NCBI GenBank assembly: GCA_937958105.1
Contig: CALFXJ010000025.1
Coordinates: 1-58,123 of the forward strand
Direction of reading: 5' to 3'
Length of the DNA: 58,123 nucleotides
From: an uncultured Cellvibrio sp.
GTDB lineage: Bacteria; Pseudomonadota; Gammaproteobacteria; Pseudomonadales; Cellvibrionaceae
The position numbers and the translations under genes are program-made. The notes under the pieces are model-generated. The model was not told the DNA's origin and made no database searches. It saw only the letters and a program-made list of their open reading frames with translations. Below, piece by piece: positions 1 to 8,466 of the stretch (its first letter is position 1; each line of letters begins with the position of its first letter).

Positions 1-2
1 TA

Positions 3-383
3 ACCCAGGGAAAATATTCAGCCAAGGTCACGCTGGGTACTTCCCGTTTTGCCAAGGCGGCCCTGCGGCAATTCTTTGGTGACTGGAACCGTTACGAAAC
101 CCTTGCCTTTGATATCTACAACCCGGATACCGAGCCGCTTACGATGACGCTGCGGGTTCACGATGCCCGGCACGAGCTGGGCAATTATGCTCATACGGAT
201 CGGTTTAATACACGCATCCTGGTAGAGCCGGGTTGGAATCACTTTAGTTTTTCCACTCAGTCCATTGCCGAAGCACCGGAAGGTCGGCAGATGGAGATGT
301 CACTGATTCGCGGTGTAGAGATTTTCACGTCGGGCCTGACTCAAGAGCGCGTGATCTATCTGGACAATCTGCGGCTCGAATAG
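3..383 (+). CDS. C-terminal part of a protein ending in a carbohydrate-binding-like beta domain (partial)
   Basis: The reading frame is open from the window edge to the TAG at 381-383, so only the last 126 or so residues are seen and the start lies outside. The visible part has the look of a beta-sandwich domain: alternating short hydrophobic strands, the segment FFGDWNRYETLAFDIYNPD, then VEPGWNHFSF, and a closing IYLDNLRLE. This pattern is common in CIA30/CBM-like jelly rolls attached to enzymes or to membrane proteins such as some VanZ-family proteins. That family resemblance is from memory and weak. No catalytic motif is visible. The function of the whole protein cannot be told from this fragment. 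Confidence 0.6.
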   Translation, partial: TQGKYSAKVTLGTSRFAKAALRQFFGDWNRYETLAFDIYNPDTEPLTMTLRVHDARHELGNYAHTDRFNTRILVEPGWNHFSFSTQSIAEAPEGRQMEMSLIRGVEIFTSGLTQERVIYLDNLRLE

Positions 384-409
384 CTGACTGAGTGATAGGA
401 GCAAAAAAG

Positions 410-439
410 GTGGCGGTAAAGGATCTCCCTTACCGCCAC
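410..439 (-). terminator. Intrinsic terminator of the DUF6748 gene
   Basis: A 10-bp stem (GTGGCGGTAA at 410-419 pairing with TTACCGCCAC at 430-439) encloses a 10-nt loop. Read on the minus strand it is followed by a run of six T, as expected after the gene ending at 468. On the plus strand it is followed by A residues, so it probably serves only the minus strand. Confidence 0.7.
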
Positions 440-467
440 AAAAAAGTCACAGGATGGTGACTTAATT

Positions 468-1211
468 TTATTTCTCGGGATAACTGAAAAACACCTTGGT
501 TGCCGCAATGCCGGTGCCCGGCCCGGTCATACCTTCGTAGTCATAAGTCACACCGGTGATCACCAGTCCTTCACTGGCAATAGCCTGCCATGCACGGCCT
601 GTCTGCTCGCGATCCAGCTCTGCCTTTTCAAAATTTAAATCATGAAAGATGGTTGAGAAAGCCGTGTTAATCAGCTCGGCTTTGTAATAAGGGCAGGGCG
701 TGGTAATGCAGACAATACCTGTGCTGGAGATTCGCAGGAATGGTCCGAAGGGTTCAGTTTTGTTGGCACTCACCCAGGCGCCGTTCGCGCGCAGCGTTCT
801 GATCTGGGGAGGATTCTGCGGGCCGATAACATTGTCGCTGAGCACGCCGCGCAGCAAGACATGTTCGCCATGAATTCTTTCTTCCAATTCACGAATCTGT
901 TCCTTGGTCAGCCGCAGGCGACGGTAGTCGATATGCGACACATAAATAGAACGGGCAGCTGGCAGCAATGAATTTTCATAAGCCGTCTGTTCATCTTCCA
1001 GTTGCAGCGAAAGCTGATTCACCGGCGTGAGAAACCAGCCGCCACAGGCGGGGAATGCACATTTGCGATAATCCGGCGTCACCAGATACGTCGAGCCTTC
1101 ATTGGGGGCCGGTCTGATGTCCTGTGCGGCCAGCCAGGGAGCAATCAGCAGCAGACTGACAATCCCCAGTTGCAGAATGTTTTTTATCGACCAACTGAAT
1201 AAAGAATTCAT
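468..1211 (-). CDS. Exported DUF6748-like protein
   Basis: A 247-residue protein with a hydrophobic N-terminal segment (about residues 13-29) ending in LAAQ, which looks like a signal peptide, so a periplasmic or secreted location is likely. The mature part carries YLVTPDYRKCAFPACGGWFL near residues 42-61, and a second Cys pair CITTPCP near 168-174. Four cysteines spaced in two pairs (51/56, 168/173) suggest disulfides. The YLVTPD...C..P.CGG motif fits the DUF6748 family, best known from myxobacteria and scattered proteobacteria, of unknown function. The gene stands alone, with its own terminator downstream. No enzymatic motif is seen. Confidence 0.75.
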   Translation of the reverse strand: MNSLFSWSIKNILQLGIVSLLLIAPWLAAQDIRPAPNEGSTYLVTPDYRKCAFPACGGWFLTPVNQLSLQLEDEQTAYENSLLPAARSIYVSHIDYRRLRLTKEQIRELEERIHGEHVLLRGVLSDNVIGPQNPPQIRTLRANGAWVSANKTEPFGPFLRISSTGIVCITTPCPYYKAELINTAFSTIFHDLNFEKAELDREQTGRAWQAIASEGLVITGVTYDYEGMTGPGTGIAATKVFFSYPEK

Positions 1212-1523
1212 AAAGATGACCCTCGTTATAAAAATGATTGGGTAAACACCGCAACCGATGTGCGGCGGTCAGGCCAATAGATGCTAGACAATGAAATTCC
1301 GTACTGCCTGTCAGTTTTTTATTTCCACGACAGCAATCTGTTAAAAAATGTAGAAACGTGATGAGTGGCGCATGACATTTGTCAGTGCTCGTTCATGACA
1401 ATCGCAACTGCCCTGCGTCTGGCATCTGATGCATTCTGTTTGCTGAACAGGACATGCTTTCGTTCGGCCCTGTTTATCTCCGGCAGTTCCCCGTAAAACG
1501 CATTTTTGCCGGGAGTAGTGCTG

Positions 1524-1540
1524 CTGACAAAAGCTGTCAG
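1524..1540. promoter_or_regulatory. Candidate operator upstream of the ABC efflux operon
   Basis: CTGACA-5 nt-TGTCAG is an inverted repeat about 118 bases before the first gene of the operon. The half-site TGTCAG also occurs near 1308 and 1378 in the same 446-base intergenic region (1212-1657), which holds no gene. This is a pattern only; no regulator gene is adjacent and the bound protein is unknown. Confidence 0.3.
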
Positions 1541-1657
1541 TTAACGCTGCCTATACTTGCGCCTGGCGAAACAGGAAAACTTGGTTTTGTCTGATAAGGG
1601 TGTTTTAATCGACGACTGTTGACTCCTTCGATTAAACACGGCATTAGGGATGTATTT

Positions 1658-2875
1658 GTGAACGATAAAAGTGATCTGCTGGCGCAACTGCGCATTGACC
1701 ATAATGATAGACACATTGATGGCCCGCGCTGGCGGTGGGTAATCGGAGCACTGATTCTTGCAATTCTGGTTATAGGTTTAATCTGGTTTTATTCAAAATC
1801 TGATCCCGTCACAGTGCGGGTACAGATGGCGCGCATGGCGATGATTGATCCCGCCTCTGCCAGCGTGCTGGATGCAACCGGCTATGTGAAGGCGCGCCGC
1901 TACGCCACCGTCTCTTCCAAAGTCACCGGCAAGGTGATGGAGGTGCTGGTTGAAGAAGGCATGTATGTCGAAAAAAATCAGGTGGTTGCACGACTGGATG
2001 ATTCCAATACGCGTAAAGCGCTTGCGCTTTATCAGGCAGAGCTGGTGTCAGCCAAAACCCAGGTCACTGAAACCCGCGCGCGCCTGACCGAAGCCAGGCT
2101 GAATTGGGAACGCACCGCTGAGCTGGCCGCAAAACAATTGATCAGCACCGCTGAACTGGATCGCGCTAAAGCCAATTTTGAATCCTTGCAGGCGCAACTG
2201 GCCAATCGCGAAGCGGGCGTGGTGCTGGCAGAACGTCGCATTGCCATTGAACAACAATACCTGGATGACCTTGAGTTGCGTGCGCCCTTTGCCGGGGTGG
2301 TTATCAGTAAGGATTCCCAGCCGGGCGAGATGATCTCACCGGTCTCTGCGGGCGGCGGCTTTACCCGCACGGGCATCTGTACGCTGGTGGATATGAGTTC
2401 ACTGGAGATCGAGGTGGATGTCAACGAAGCCTATATTCAGCGGGTGCGTCCGGAACAACCTGTTCAGGCCACACTGGAAGCCTATCCGGACTGGAAAATT
2501 CCTGCGCGGGTTATTGCCATTATCCCCACCGCCGACCGGCAGAAAGCTACGGTAAAAGTGCGCATCGCATTTCAGGAACTTGATCCGCGCATTCTGCCGG
2601 ACATGGGTGTGAAAGTGGCCTTCATGAGTGGTGAGGCCAGCACCCAGGGAACAGCGCAACAGGAAGGTATCCGCGTGCCCGCATCAGCGGTGCGTACACG
2701 GAATGGCGAACGACTGGTTTATGTAGTGAAAGACAATATCGTCCATGAACGTGTGGTACAGCTGGGCGGTAATTTTGGCAGCGAAATGTATATCACCAGC
2801 GGCCTCAATCCCGGTGAAGATTATGTGGTGGAGCTGCCCACCGACCTGGAAGATGGCGACGAAGTCGTTTACTGA
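1658..2875 (+). CDS. HlyD/MacA-like periplasmic adaptor of an ABC efflux system
   Basis: A 405-residue membrane-fusion protein. It has one N-terminal transmembrane segment (WVIGALILAILVIGLIWFY, about residues 26-44). Next come a lipoyl/barrel-sandwich half (ATGYVKARRYATVSSKVTG), a long coiled-coil hairpin rich in Glu, Ala and Arg, the second lipoyl half (DLELRAPFAGVVISK), and a beta-barrel/C-terminal domain. Such adaptors link inner-membrane transporters to an outer-membrane channel. The GTG at 1658 is preferred because AGGGA lies about 8 bases upstream; an in-frame TTG at 1619 has no such site. The next genes encode an ATPase and two permeases, so the substrate is exported by an ABC machine. 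No TolC-like gene is in the window. The substrate is unknown. Confidence 0.88.
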   Translation: MNDKSDLLAQLRIDHNDRHIDGPRWRWVIGALILAILVIGLIWFYSKSDPVTVRVQMARMAMIDPASASVLDATGYVKARRYATVSSKVTGKVMEVLVEEGMYVEKNQVVARLDDSNTRKALALYQAELVSAKTQVTETRARLTEARLNWERTAELAAKQLISTAELDRAKANFESLQAQLANREAGVVLAERRIAIEQQYLDDLELRAPFAGVVISKDSQPGEMISPVSAGGGFTRTGICTLVDMSSLEIEVDVNEAYIQRVRPEQPVQATLEAYPDWKIPARVIAIIPTADRQKATVKVRIAFQELDPRILPDMGVKVAFMSGEASTQGTAQQEGIRVPASAVRTRNGERLVYVVKDNIVHERVVQLGGNFGSEMYITSGLNPGEDYVVELPTDLEDGDEVVY

Positions 2876-2930
2876 TTTCATTGCCCGCCGTTAACAATAA
2901 CGATTTAAAAATTCATGGAGGTCAGGGGTT

Positions 2931-3629
2931 ATGTCTGCACCCACATCATCGGAAGTACTGGTTAACCTGCACCAGGTAGGTAAGGCCTACAAAAAGGGCA
3001 AGGAATCGGTAAAGGTGTTATCCAACCTGAACCTGGAAATCCGGCGCGGAGATTTTCTCGCCCTGATGGGACCTTCCGGGTCCGGCAAGACCACCCTGCT
3101 CAATCTATTGGGAGGCCTCGACAGTCCCACGGAAGGTGAGTTGAGCATCGCCGGTCAGCGTATCGATAAATTCTCTTCCAGCCAGTTAACTCGCTGGCGT
3201 GCTCGCAATGTCGGTTTTATCTTTCAGTTCTACAACCTGATGCCGGTGCTCACGGCAGAGCGCAATGTGGAGTTACCGCTGCTGTTGACCAACCTTTCCA
3301 AAAAACAGCGCATGCAACACGTCGCTGCCGCGCTGGAGCTGGTGGGGTTGAGCGAGCGGGCTAGACATTATCCCAGCGAATTATCCGGCGGTCAGGAACA
3401 GCGTGTCGCCATTGCGCGAGCCATCGTATCTGATCCGGAACTGCTGCTGTGTGACGAACCAACCGGTGACCTGGACCGTGCCACGGCGGATGAAATTCTG
3501 TCGCTGTTACAGGAGCTCAATGCCAAGCAACAGAAAACCATCATCATGGTGACCCACGATCCTCGCGCAGCGGAGCACGCCAAACAGACTCTGCATCTCG
3601 ATAAAGGCTCTTTGATCACAGGAGCGTGA
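2931..3629 (+). CDS. ABC transporter ATPase, LolD/MacB-type
   Basis: A 232-residue nucleotide-binding protein. Walker A is GPSGSGKTT (about 47-55), the Q-loop lies in FIFQFYNLMP (about 97-106), the signature is LSGGQEQRVAIARA (151-164), Walker B is LLLCDEPTGDLD (171-182), and the H-loop is MVTHD (206-210). These are typical of the MacB/LolD class that works with FtsX-like permeases rather than with importers. It powers the two permeases that follow. A GGAGG lies about 10 bases before the ATG. Its last bases overlap the region of the next start, consistent with a single operon. All catalytic motifs are intact. Confidence 0.93.
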   Translation: MSAPTSSEVLVNLHQVGKAYKKGKESVKVLSNLNLEIRRGDFLALMGPSGSGKTTLLNLLGGLDSPTEGELSIAGQRIDKFSSSQLTRWRARNVGFIFQFYNLMPVLTAERNVELPLLLTNLSKKQRMQHVAAALELVGLSERARHYPSELSGGQEQRVAIARAIVSDPELLLCDEPTGDLDRATADEILSLLQELNAKQQKTIIMVTHDPRAAEHAKQTLHLDKGSLITGA

Positions 3630-3631
3630 CG

Positions 3632-4792
3632 ATGAAATATCTCTACTTTATCTGGAAAAATCTGGGGCGCAAAAAAATGCGTACTCTGCTGACGATTCTT
3701 TCTATCGCGATTGCCTTCCTGCTGTTTGGTTTGCTGCGTACACTGGGCACAGCGTTTGAACTGGGCGCCGAGTTATCCGGCGAAGACAGGCTGGCGACTA
3801 TCCATAAAATTTCACTGATCCAGCCGTTGCCCTACAGTCATGTGACCAAGATTCAAAACGTCAATGGTGTGGAATCCGTAACCCATGCGAGCTGGTTCGG
3901 CGGTTACTATCAGGACCCGAAGAATCAATTCGCGCAGTTTGCGGTGGAAGGAGAAAAATATCTCTCCATCTACAGTGATCTGATGAGCCTGCCACCGGAG
4001 CAACTGGAAGCCTGGAAGAAAAACCGCATCGGTGCTGTGGTCGGGCGTGCGACGGCCAACCGCTTCGGCTGGAAGGTGGGCGACCGGGTGCCGATTATCT
4101 CGACCATCTTTCCGCAGAAGAACGGCAGCTATACCTGGGAGTTCGTGATTGAAGGCATCTACGATGTAAAAGATGCGCGCGCTGACAGTACTGCATTTCT
4201 ATTCCACTACGACTACTACGACGAAGCAAAAAGTTTCGACAATGGTTCTGTGGGCTGGATTATTGTGAAGGTGGCCAACCCGGACGAATCCCCCCGCATT
4301 GCGGCGGAGATCGACGGCCTGTTTGCCAACTCCTTTGCCGAAACCAAGACCAGCAGTGAAAAAGAATTTGCCGCGTCCTTTGCGAAACAATTTGGTGATA
4401 TCGGTTTAATTACCACCTATATCCTTGGTGCGGTGTTCTTCACGATGCTGCTGGTAGCCGGCAACACCATGGCGCAGTCCGTACGTGAACGCATTCCTGA
4501 GCTGGCGATATTGAAGACCCTCGGCTTCTCCGATGTGGCAGTGTTGAACATGGTGCTCGCAGAATCACTCCTGATTTCCTGCATTGGCGGCGCGCTGGGG
4601 CTGGGCTTTGCTTGGTTGATCACCAGCGGTATGAGTGAGCAGGTGGCAGCGTTTCTGCCCGGTTTTGTCATGGGTCTGTCTGTGGCAATCCTGGGCGTGG
4701 TACTGATGATACTGCTGGGGCTGCTGACCGGCATTCTGCCGGCGCTGCAAGGCATGCGCCTGAGCATCGTTAACGCATTAGGGAGACGCTGA
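3632..4792 (+). CDS. FtsX/MacB-like ABC permease 1
   Basis: A permease of about 386 residues with one transmembrane helix at the N-terminus (LLTILSIAIAFLLFGLL), a large periplasmic domain, then three C-terminal helices. This is the FtsX-like plan (MacB_PCD plus FtsX domains). The segment VRERIPELAILKTLGFSDVAV is the conserved cytoplasmic coupling region of the family. The ATG at 3632 has AGGAG 7 bases upstream; an in-frame GTG at 3626 overlaps the ATPase stop and is less likely. It should pair with the second permease and the upstream ATPase to form a heteromeric mechanotransmission-type exporter. Confidence 0.9.
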   Translation: MKYLYFIWKNLGRKKMRTLLTILSIAIAFLLFGLLRTLGTAFELGAELSGEDRLATIHKISLIQPLPYSHVTKIQNVNGVESVTHASWFGGYYQDPKNQFAQFAVEGEKYLSIYSDLMSLPPEQLEAWKKNRIGAVVGRATANRFGWKVGDRVPIISTIFPQKNGSYTWEFVIEGIYDVKDARADSTAFLFHYDYYDEAKSFDNGSVGWIIVKVANPDESPRIAAEIDGLFANSFAETKTSSEKEFAASFAKQFGDIGLITTYILGAVFFTMLLVAGNTMAQSVRERIPELAILKTLGFSDVAVLNMVLAESLLISCIGGALGLGFAWLITSGMSEQVAAFLPGFVMGLSVAILGVVLMILLGLLTGILPALQGMRLSIVNALGRR

Positions 4793-4794
4793 TC

Positions 4795-5985
4795 ATGTTT
4801 AATGGTTTAACACAAATTGGCATCATCACCGTCATGAATCTGCGCAACCTGCCGCAGCGTATCGGCACATCGTCAGTTGCCGTCTTCGGGGTGGCCTGTG
4901 TCGTCGGTGTATTGATTGGCGTGATGTCCATGGCCAGCGGTTTCCAGCGCACCATGACCAATGCCGGATCGCCCACTACAGCCATTGTTATGCGCACCGG
5001 CGCCACCTCTGAATTGAACAGCGGCATCAACTACGAACAAAGCCAGCTGATTGCAAACTCGCCGGGTATTCAACGTGCCGATGGTGAACCCGTCGCTTCA
5101 CCGGAACTGTTTGTTATCGTCGATCTGCTTAAGCGTGCCACACAAAGCTCAGCCAACGTTCCGCTGCGCGGTGTAGGGCCAAGTGCATTTGCCGTACGCG
5201 ACAGCGTAAAGATTATTGAAGGCAGAAACTTTGAAGCCGGACGCAACGAACTGATCGTCGGTCGCGGAGCCCACAGCCAGTTCGCCAATCTCGATGTCGG
5301 CTCCACCATCAATTTTGGCGCTACAGAGTGGACCGTCGTTGGCATCTTTACCGCTGGCGGTGGCCTCTCGGAATCAGAACTCTGGTGCGATTCCCGTATC
5401 CTCCAGAACGCCTACCGGCGTGGCAACAGTTTTCAAAGCGTGCGTGTCAAACTGACCGCGCCGGAAGCACTGAGTGAACTGAAAACCGCTATCGCCTCCA
5501 ATCCACAACTGGAGATGGACGCACAACTGGAAACCGACTATCTTGCCGCGCAGGCTGAACCCGTGAGCATGTTTATCAAAGCCGTCGGCTATCCTGTTGC
5601 CATCCTGATGGCACTCGGCGCAATCTTCGGTGCGATCAATACCATGTACGCATCAGTATCAACCCGCACCCGTGAAATCGCGACACTGCGCGCGCTGGGA
5701 TTTGGCTCCTTCCCCGTGGCCTTCTCTACCCTGTTTGAATCCCTGGTGCTATCTCTCATCGGTGGAGCAGTCGGATCAGTGATCGTATTCCTGCTGTTTA
5801 ACGGCTACTCTGTGTCGACACTCAACTTTTCCAGTTTCAGCCAGGTCGTCTTCGACTTCGCTGTCACCATCGACCTGCTTATCCAGGGCGTGTTCTTCGC
5901 CGCAATCATCGGGCTGATCGGCGGTCTCTTTCCGGCAATACGCGTGGCGAAACTACCGGTAGCCACGGCATTGCGCGAGACGTGA
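4795..5985 (+). CDS. FtsX/MacB-like ABC permease 2
   Basis: A 396-residue paralogue of the preceding permease with the same topology: an N-terminal helix around residues 23-44, a periplasmic domain of about 220 residues, and three C-terminal helices. The cytoplasmic motif is STRTREIATLRALGFGSFPV. It starts two bases after the previous stop and has GGGAGA upstream, so the two permeases are clearly co-translated. Two different permease subunits with one ATPase suggest a heterodimeric membrane part. The operon ends here; a short A/T-rich gap leads to an unrelated HD gene. Confidence 0.9.
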   Translation: MFNGLTQIGIITVMNLRNLPQRIGTSSVAVFGVACVVGVLIGVMSMASGFQRTMTNAGSPTTAIVMRTGATSELNSGINYEQSQLIANSPGIQRADGEPVASPELFVIVDLLKRATQSSANVPLRGVGPSAFAVRDSVKIIEGRNFEAGRNELIVGRGAHSQFANLDVGSTINFGATEWTVVGIFTAGGGLSESELWCDSRILQNAYRRGNSFQSVRVKLTAPEALSELKTAIASNPQLEMDAQLETDYLAAQAEPVSMFIKAVGYPVAILMALGAIFGAINTMYASVSTRTREIATLRALGFGSFPVAFSTLFESLVLSLIGGAVGSVIVFLLFNGYSVSTLNFSSFSQVVFDFAVTIDLLIQGVFFAAIIGLIGGLFPAIRVAKLPVATALRET

Positions 5986-6029
5986 TTAAAGGAGAGAAAA
6001 AATTTTCTTAACTAGGTAAATATCAGGAT

Positions 6030-6614
6030 ATGACCGAAAGAATATCAGCAATATCAGATTTTATACTTCAGCTGGATCGCCTGAAGTCTGTTAACCGCAG
6101 AACCTATATCAACGGCGGGGAGAGGGTGGAAAATTCTGCAGAGCACTCATGGCATTTGGCGATGGCATGTTGGGCATTCGCGGAGTTGCTGCAGGATGAT
6201 TATGATGTGCCGAAACTCATCAAGCTCGCACTGATTCATGATCTGGGCGAAATCGGTGCAGGGGATACTTTTCTATACAGCAGTAACCGGGAAAACGCCC
6301 ACTTTAAAGAGCGTGAGAGTGTAAAGCAAACTGCCTCACATCCGGGAAATCCAATTATAGGTGTGGTAGATCTTTGGGAGGAGCAGGAAACTGGTCAAAG
6401 CAAGGAGTCAAAACTGCTGAAAGTTATCGACCGTTTGTTACCATTTCTTCACAACATCACCAGTGAAGGTCGAGCATGGCGGGATAATGGTGTTACGAAA
6501 AATCAAGTGTTGAAGATGCACCAGTTTATCGAGGCCGAAAACCCGGAAATATACGGCTGGTTTATTCTGCAGCTTGATCATGCCGTAGAGCAAGGATGGC
6601 TGAAGGCCAGCTAA
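6030..6614 (+). CDS. HD-domain hydrolase of the YfbR/HDDC2 type
   Basis: A 194-residue HD-superfamily protein. The metal and phosphate ligands are visible: H39 in ENSAEHSWHLA, H70-D71 in LIHDLGE, and D134 in KVIDRLLPFL. This spacing matches the YfbR/HDDC2 group, whose studied members are 5'-deoxynucleotidases; that activity is inferred here. Length is normal for the group. The neighbouring genes are unrelated small accessory genes, so context adds nothing to the function. Confidence 0.85.
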   Translation: MTERISAISDFILQLDRLKSVNRRTYINGGERVENSAEHSWHLAMACWAFAELLQDDYDVPKLIKLALIHDLGEIGAGDTFLYSSNRENAHFKERESVKQTASHPGNPIIGVVDLWEEQETGQSKESKLLKVIDRLLPFLHNITSEGRAWRDNGVTKNQVLKMHQFIEAENPEIYGWFILQLDHAVEQGWLKAS

Positions 6615-6644
6615 ACCAAATATTGGGTGATTAACAGGAGCGTT

Positions 6645-7022
6645 ATGCACAAAGGTAGCTGTTTATGTGGGGCTGTAGTCTTTGAGCTTCTTTCAGAGCC
6701 AAGAGCGACAACCCATTGTCACTGCAGGATGTGTCAAAAGCAGCATGGCGCTGCGTTTGCCACTTATGCAAGTCTGCCGGAATCGGATTTGCGATATATC
6801 TCTGGCAAGGACTGCCTCTCATCATATAACTCGTCCGGCGATATCATTCGTAGATTCTGCAGTATCTGTGGTTCAAATCTTGAGTGGAGTGGTAGTGGAC
6901 GCTTCCCAGGGTGGGTATCCATCGCTGTTGCAGCGCTTGATACCCCATTTTTTCCAAAGCGTATTGATCAAATCCACCAAGAGTCCAAAGCGTGCTGGTT
7001 AGAAGCCAAGTCAACCCATTGA
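6645..7022 (+). CDS. GFA-family zinc protein
   Basis: A protein of 125 residues with the full Cys set of the GFA (glutathione-dependent formaldehyde-activating enzyme-like) fold: CLC near residues 6-8, CHCRMC at 25-30 and CSIC at 72-75. These bind two zinc ions in known members. Most GFA proteins have no proven substrate, so only the fold is called. The ATG at 6645 is preceded by AGGAG at a good distance; an in-frame GTG at 6627 is unlikely. It lies 30 bases after the HD gene on the same strand and may be co-transcribed. Confidence 0.85.
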   Translation: MHKGSCLCGAVVFELLSEPRATTHCHCRMCQKQHGAAFATYASLPESDLRYISGKDCLSSYNSSGDIIRRFCSICGSNLEWSGSGRFPGWVSIAVAALDTPFFPKRIDQIHQESKACWLEAKSTH

Positions 7023-7046
7023 AATCTATATTAAAAGGGAATTAGC

Positions 7047-7184
7047 ATGGAAATCCGAAAAATAAGATGGGATGAGGTTGAAAACGTCGTAGAGCTCTAT
7101 GATGAATACGACAGGCTAAAGGCTCCGAGACCTGCAGAAAAAAATGCATAAAGCAGGGTTTTCAGATCAGGTTCGGCGCTTAAA
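7047..7184 (+). pseudogene. Truncated GNAT acetyltransferase remnant
   Basis: A short reading frame begins MEIRKIRWDEVENVVELYDEYD and continues RLKAPRPAEKK. This closely resembles the first 30 residues of a common GNAT acetyltransferase subgroup. Just after a run of eight A the similarity stops, and the frame ends about 45 codons in, far short of the usual 140-170. No continuation is visible in other frames downstream. It is most likely a decayed gene whose 3' part was deleted. The exact end depends on whether the A-run carries a frameshift. Confidence 0.55.
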
Positions 7185-7337
7185 CAGGCATTTTGCTTGA
7201 GGGTGTCAGAACTGATTTTCTGCTGTGCCGAGAAGTGTAGAATAAAAAACTCCAGCGCTCAAATTAATCACCTCGCGGAGCATCGATGAAAGGGTTGTAA
7301 ACGGCCTTGCACTTAACCTAACGCAAAGGAGATCGAG

Positions 7338-7883
7338 ATGGACATTATCAAAGCGGTTCAGGATTGGAGTTCCGTAATCTCAGCGATTTTAAGTCTCAGT
7401 GTTGTGGGTATACTCGTTACGATAGTTCGGGAGAAGTTCTCCATTAACGAAGAACGTTTGAAGCTGGTTAAAGAAGAAAATGAAAAGCTCAAGCAGGATG
7501 TCAAAAAAGTAGGGGCATTCTTAGGCGTCGAAGAATTCAAAGATAAACCAGCGGGGGTAAATATTCGCGATATAGGTGATAACTTTGAGGGGAAGATCGC
7601 CGGGCGTGATATCAATGAATCTATTAAAAATATAGGTAAAGTGCTTAGCAAAATTGATAATCATATTAACAATACGCAACCGACTATTGGAGCGCAGGGC
7701 AGCGGACTCAAGTATGAGTATGATCTGGACTACATCTTCGACGTTTCACCGGATGATCGCTTAAAGAGCTTCAGGAGTAAGATTAAGGAGCATGTACAAG
7801 CCGGCTGGGAGTTTCTTTCAGCTACGGCTGATTACCGGGGGATCGACGGAATGATCTTGATATTCAGGCGGGTGCTGCGCTGA
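7338..7883 (+). CDS. Membrane-anchored coiled-coil protein with a DUF4177-like C-terminus
   Basis: A 181-residue protein not recognised as a whole. Residues 11-30 form one hydrophobic helix, and residues 33-58 are a charged heptad-like helix (EERLKLVKEENEKLKQDVKK). Residues 78-95 contain a glycine-rich motif, IGDNFEGKIAGRDINE. The C-terminal segment (about 125-178) reads KYEYDLDY...EHVQAGWEFLSATAD...GMILIFRR, which fits the small DUF4177-like fold (YEY...GWELVS...FKR). The N-terminal anchor places the rest on one face of the inner membrane. AAAGGAG lies just before the ATG. The neighbours are unrelated small genes. No function can be assigned. Confidence 0.72.
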   Translation: MDIIKAVQDWSSVISAILSLSVVGILVTIVREKFSINEERLKLVKEENEKLKQDVKKVGAFLGVEEFKDKPAGVNIRDIGDNFEGKIAGRDINESIKNIGKVLSKIDNHINNTQPTIGAQGSGLKYEYDLDYIFDVSPDDRLKSFRSKIKEHVQAGWEFLSATADYRGIDGMILIFRRVLR

Positions 7884-7920
7884 TATACTCGGCCTTCATT
7901 TAAAAAGCTCATAGGCGCGG

Positions 7921-8427
7921 ATGAATATTCAAATAGATAATGAGAGCCCCACAGACGCAGCGCGAATCCATGAGATAACAGCGGCGGCGTTTTTAAACGC
8001 TCCACATACAGATCATACCGAGCAGTATATTGTTGATGCGCTGCGCCAAGCGGGGGCGCTGTCTGTCTCTCAGGTTGCAAAAGTTGATGGGGAAATTGTT
8101 GCTCATGTGGCAGTTTCCCCAGTGACGGTTTCAGATGATGCAACGGGCTGGTTTGGGCTGGGCCCGATATCAGTTCTTCCCGAGTTTCAGCGAAAAGGTA
8201 TTGGCTCGATGCTGATGAAGAGTGCATTGGCTGCTCTTAAGTCCATGGGCGCTGCGGGTTGTGTGGTATTGGGCGAACCCGGGTATTACAGCCAGTTCGG
8301 CTTTCACGCCATTGAGGGACTGATGCTTCCCGGTGTGCCGGCTCAATATTTTCAGGCACTGTCATTCAATGGGGCTTATCCTCAGGGTGAGGTGTCGTAC
8401 CACGCGGCTTTTTCGGTAAGAGGTTAG
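7921..8427 (+). CDS. GNAT N-acetyltransferase, YhbS-like
   Basis: A protein of 168 residues with the acetyl-CoA binding motif A, ISVLPEFQRKGIGSMLM (about 83-99), followed by the family's CVVLGEPGYYSQFGF, typical of YhbS-like GNAT enzymes (COG3153). It probably moves an acetyl group from acetyl-CoA to a small molecule or protein amine; the acceptor is unknown. Length is complete for the family. It is preceded by a 37-base gap and followed by a LysE-type exporter on the same strand. Confidence 0.85.
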   Translation: MNIQIDNESPTDAARIHEITAAAFLNAPHTDHTEQYIVDALRQAGALSVSQVAKVDGEIVAHVAVSPVTVSDDATGWFGLGPISVLPEFQRKGIGSMLMKSALAALKSMGAAGCVVLGEPGYYSQFGFHAIEGLMLPGVPAQYFQALSFNGAYPQGEVSYHAAFSVRG

Positions 8428-8466
8428 TGGGAGTCCCGGTTTCTGCAGGGCAGGTTGACGGAGCCT

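Noticed and set aside
1619..1657. TTG start for the HlyD-like gene
   Set aside because: No ribosome site precedes it, whereas the GTG at 1658 has one at the right distance.
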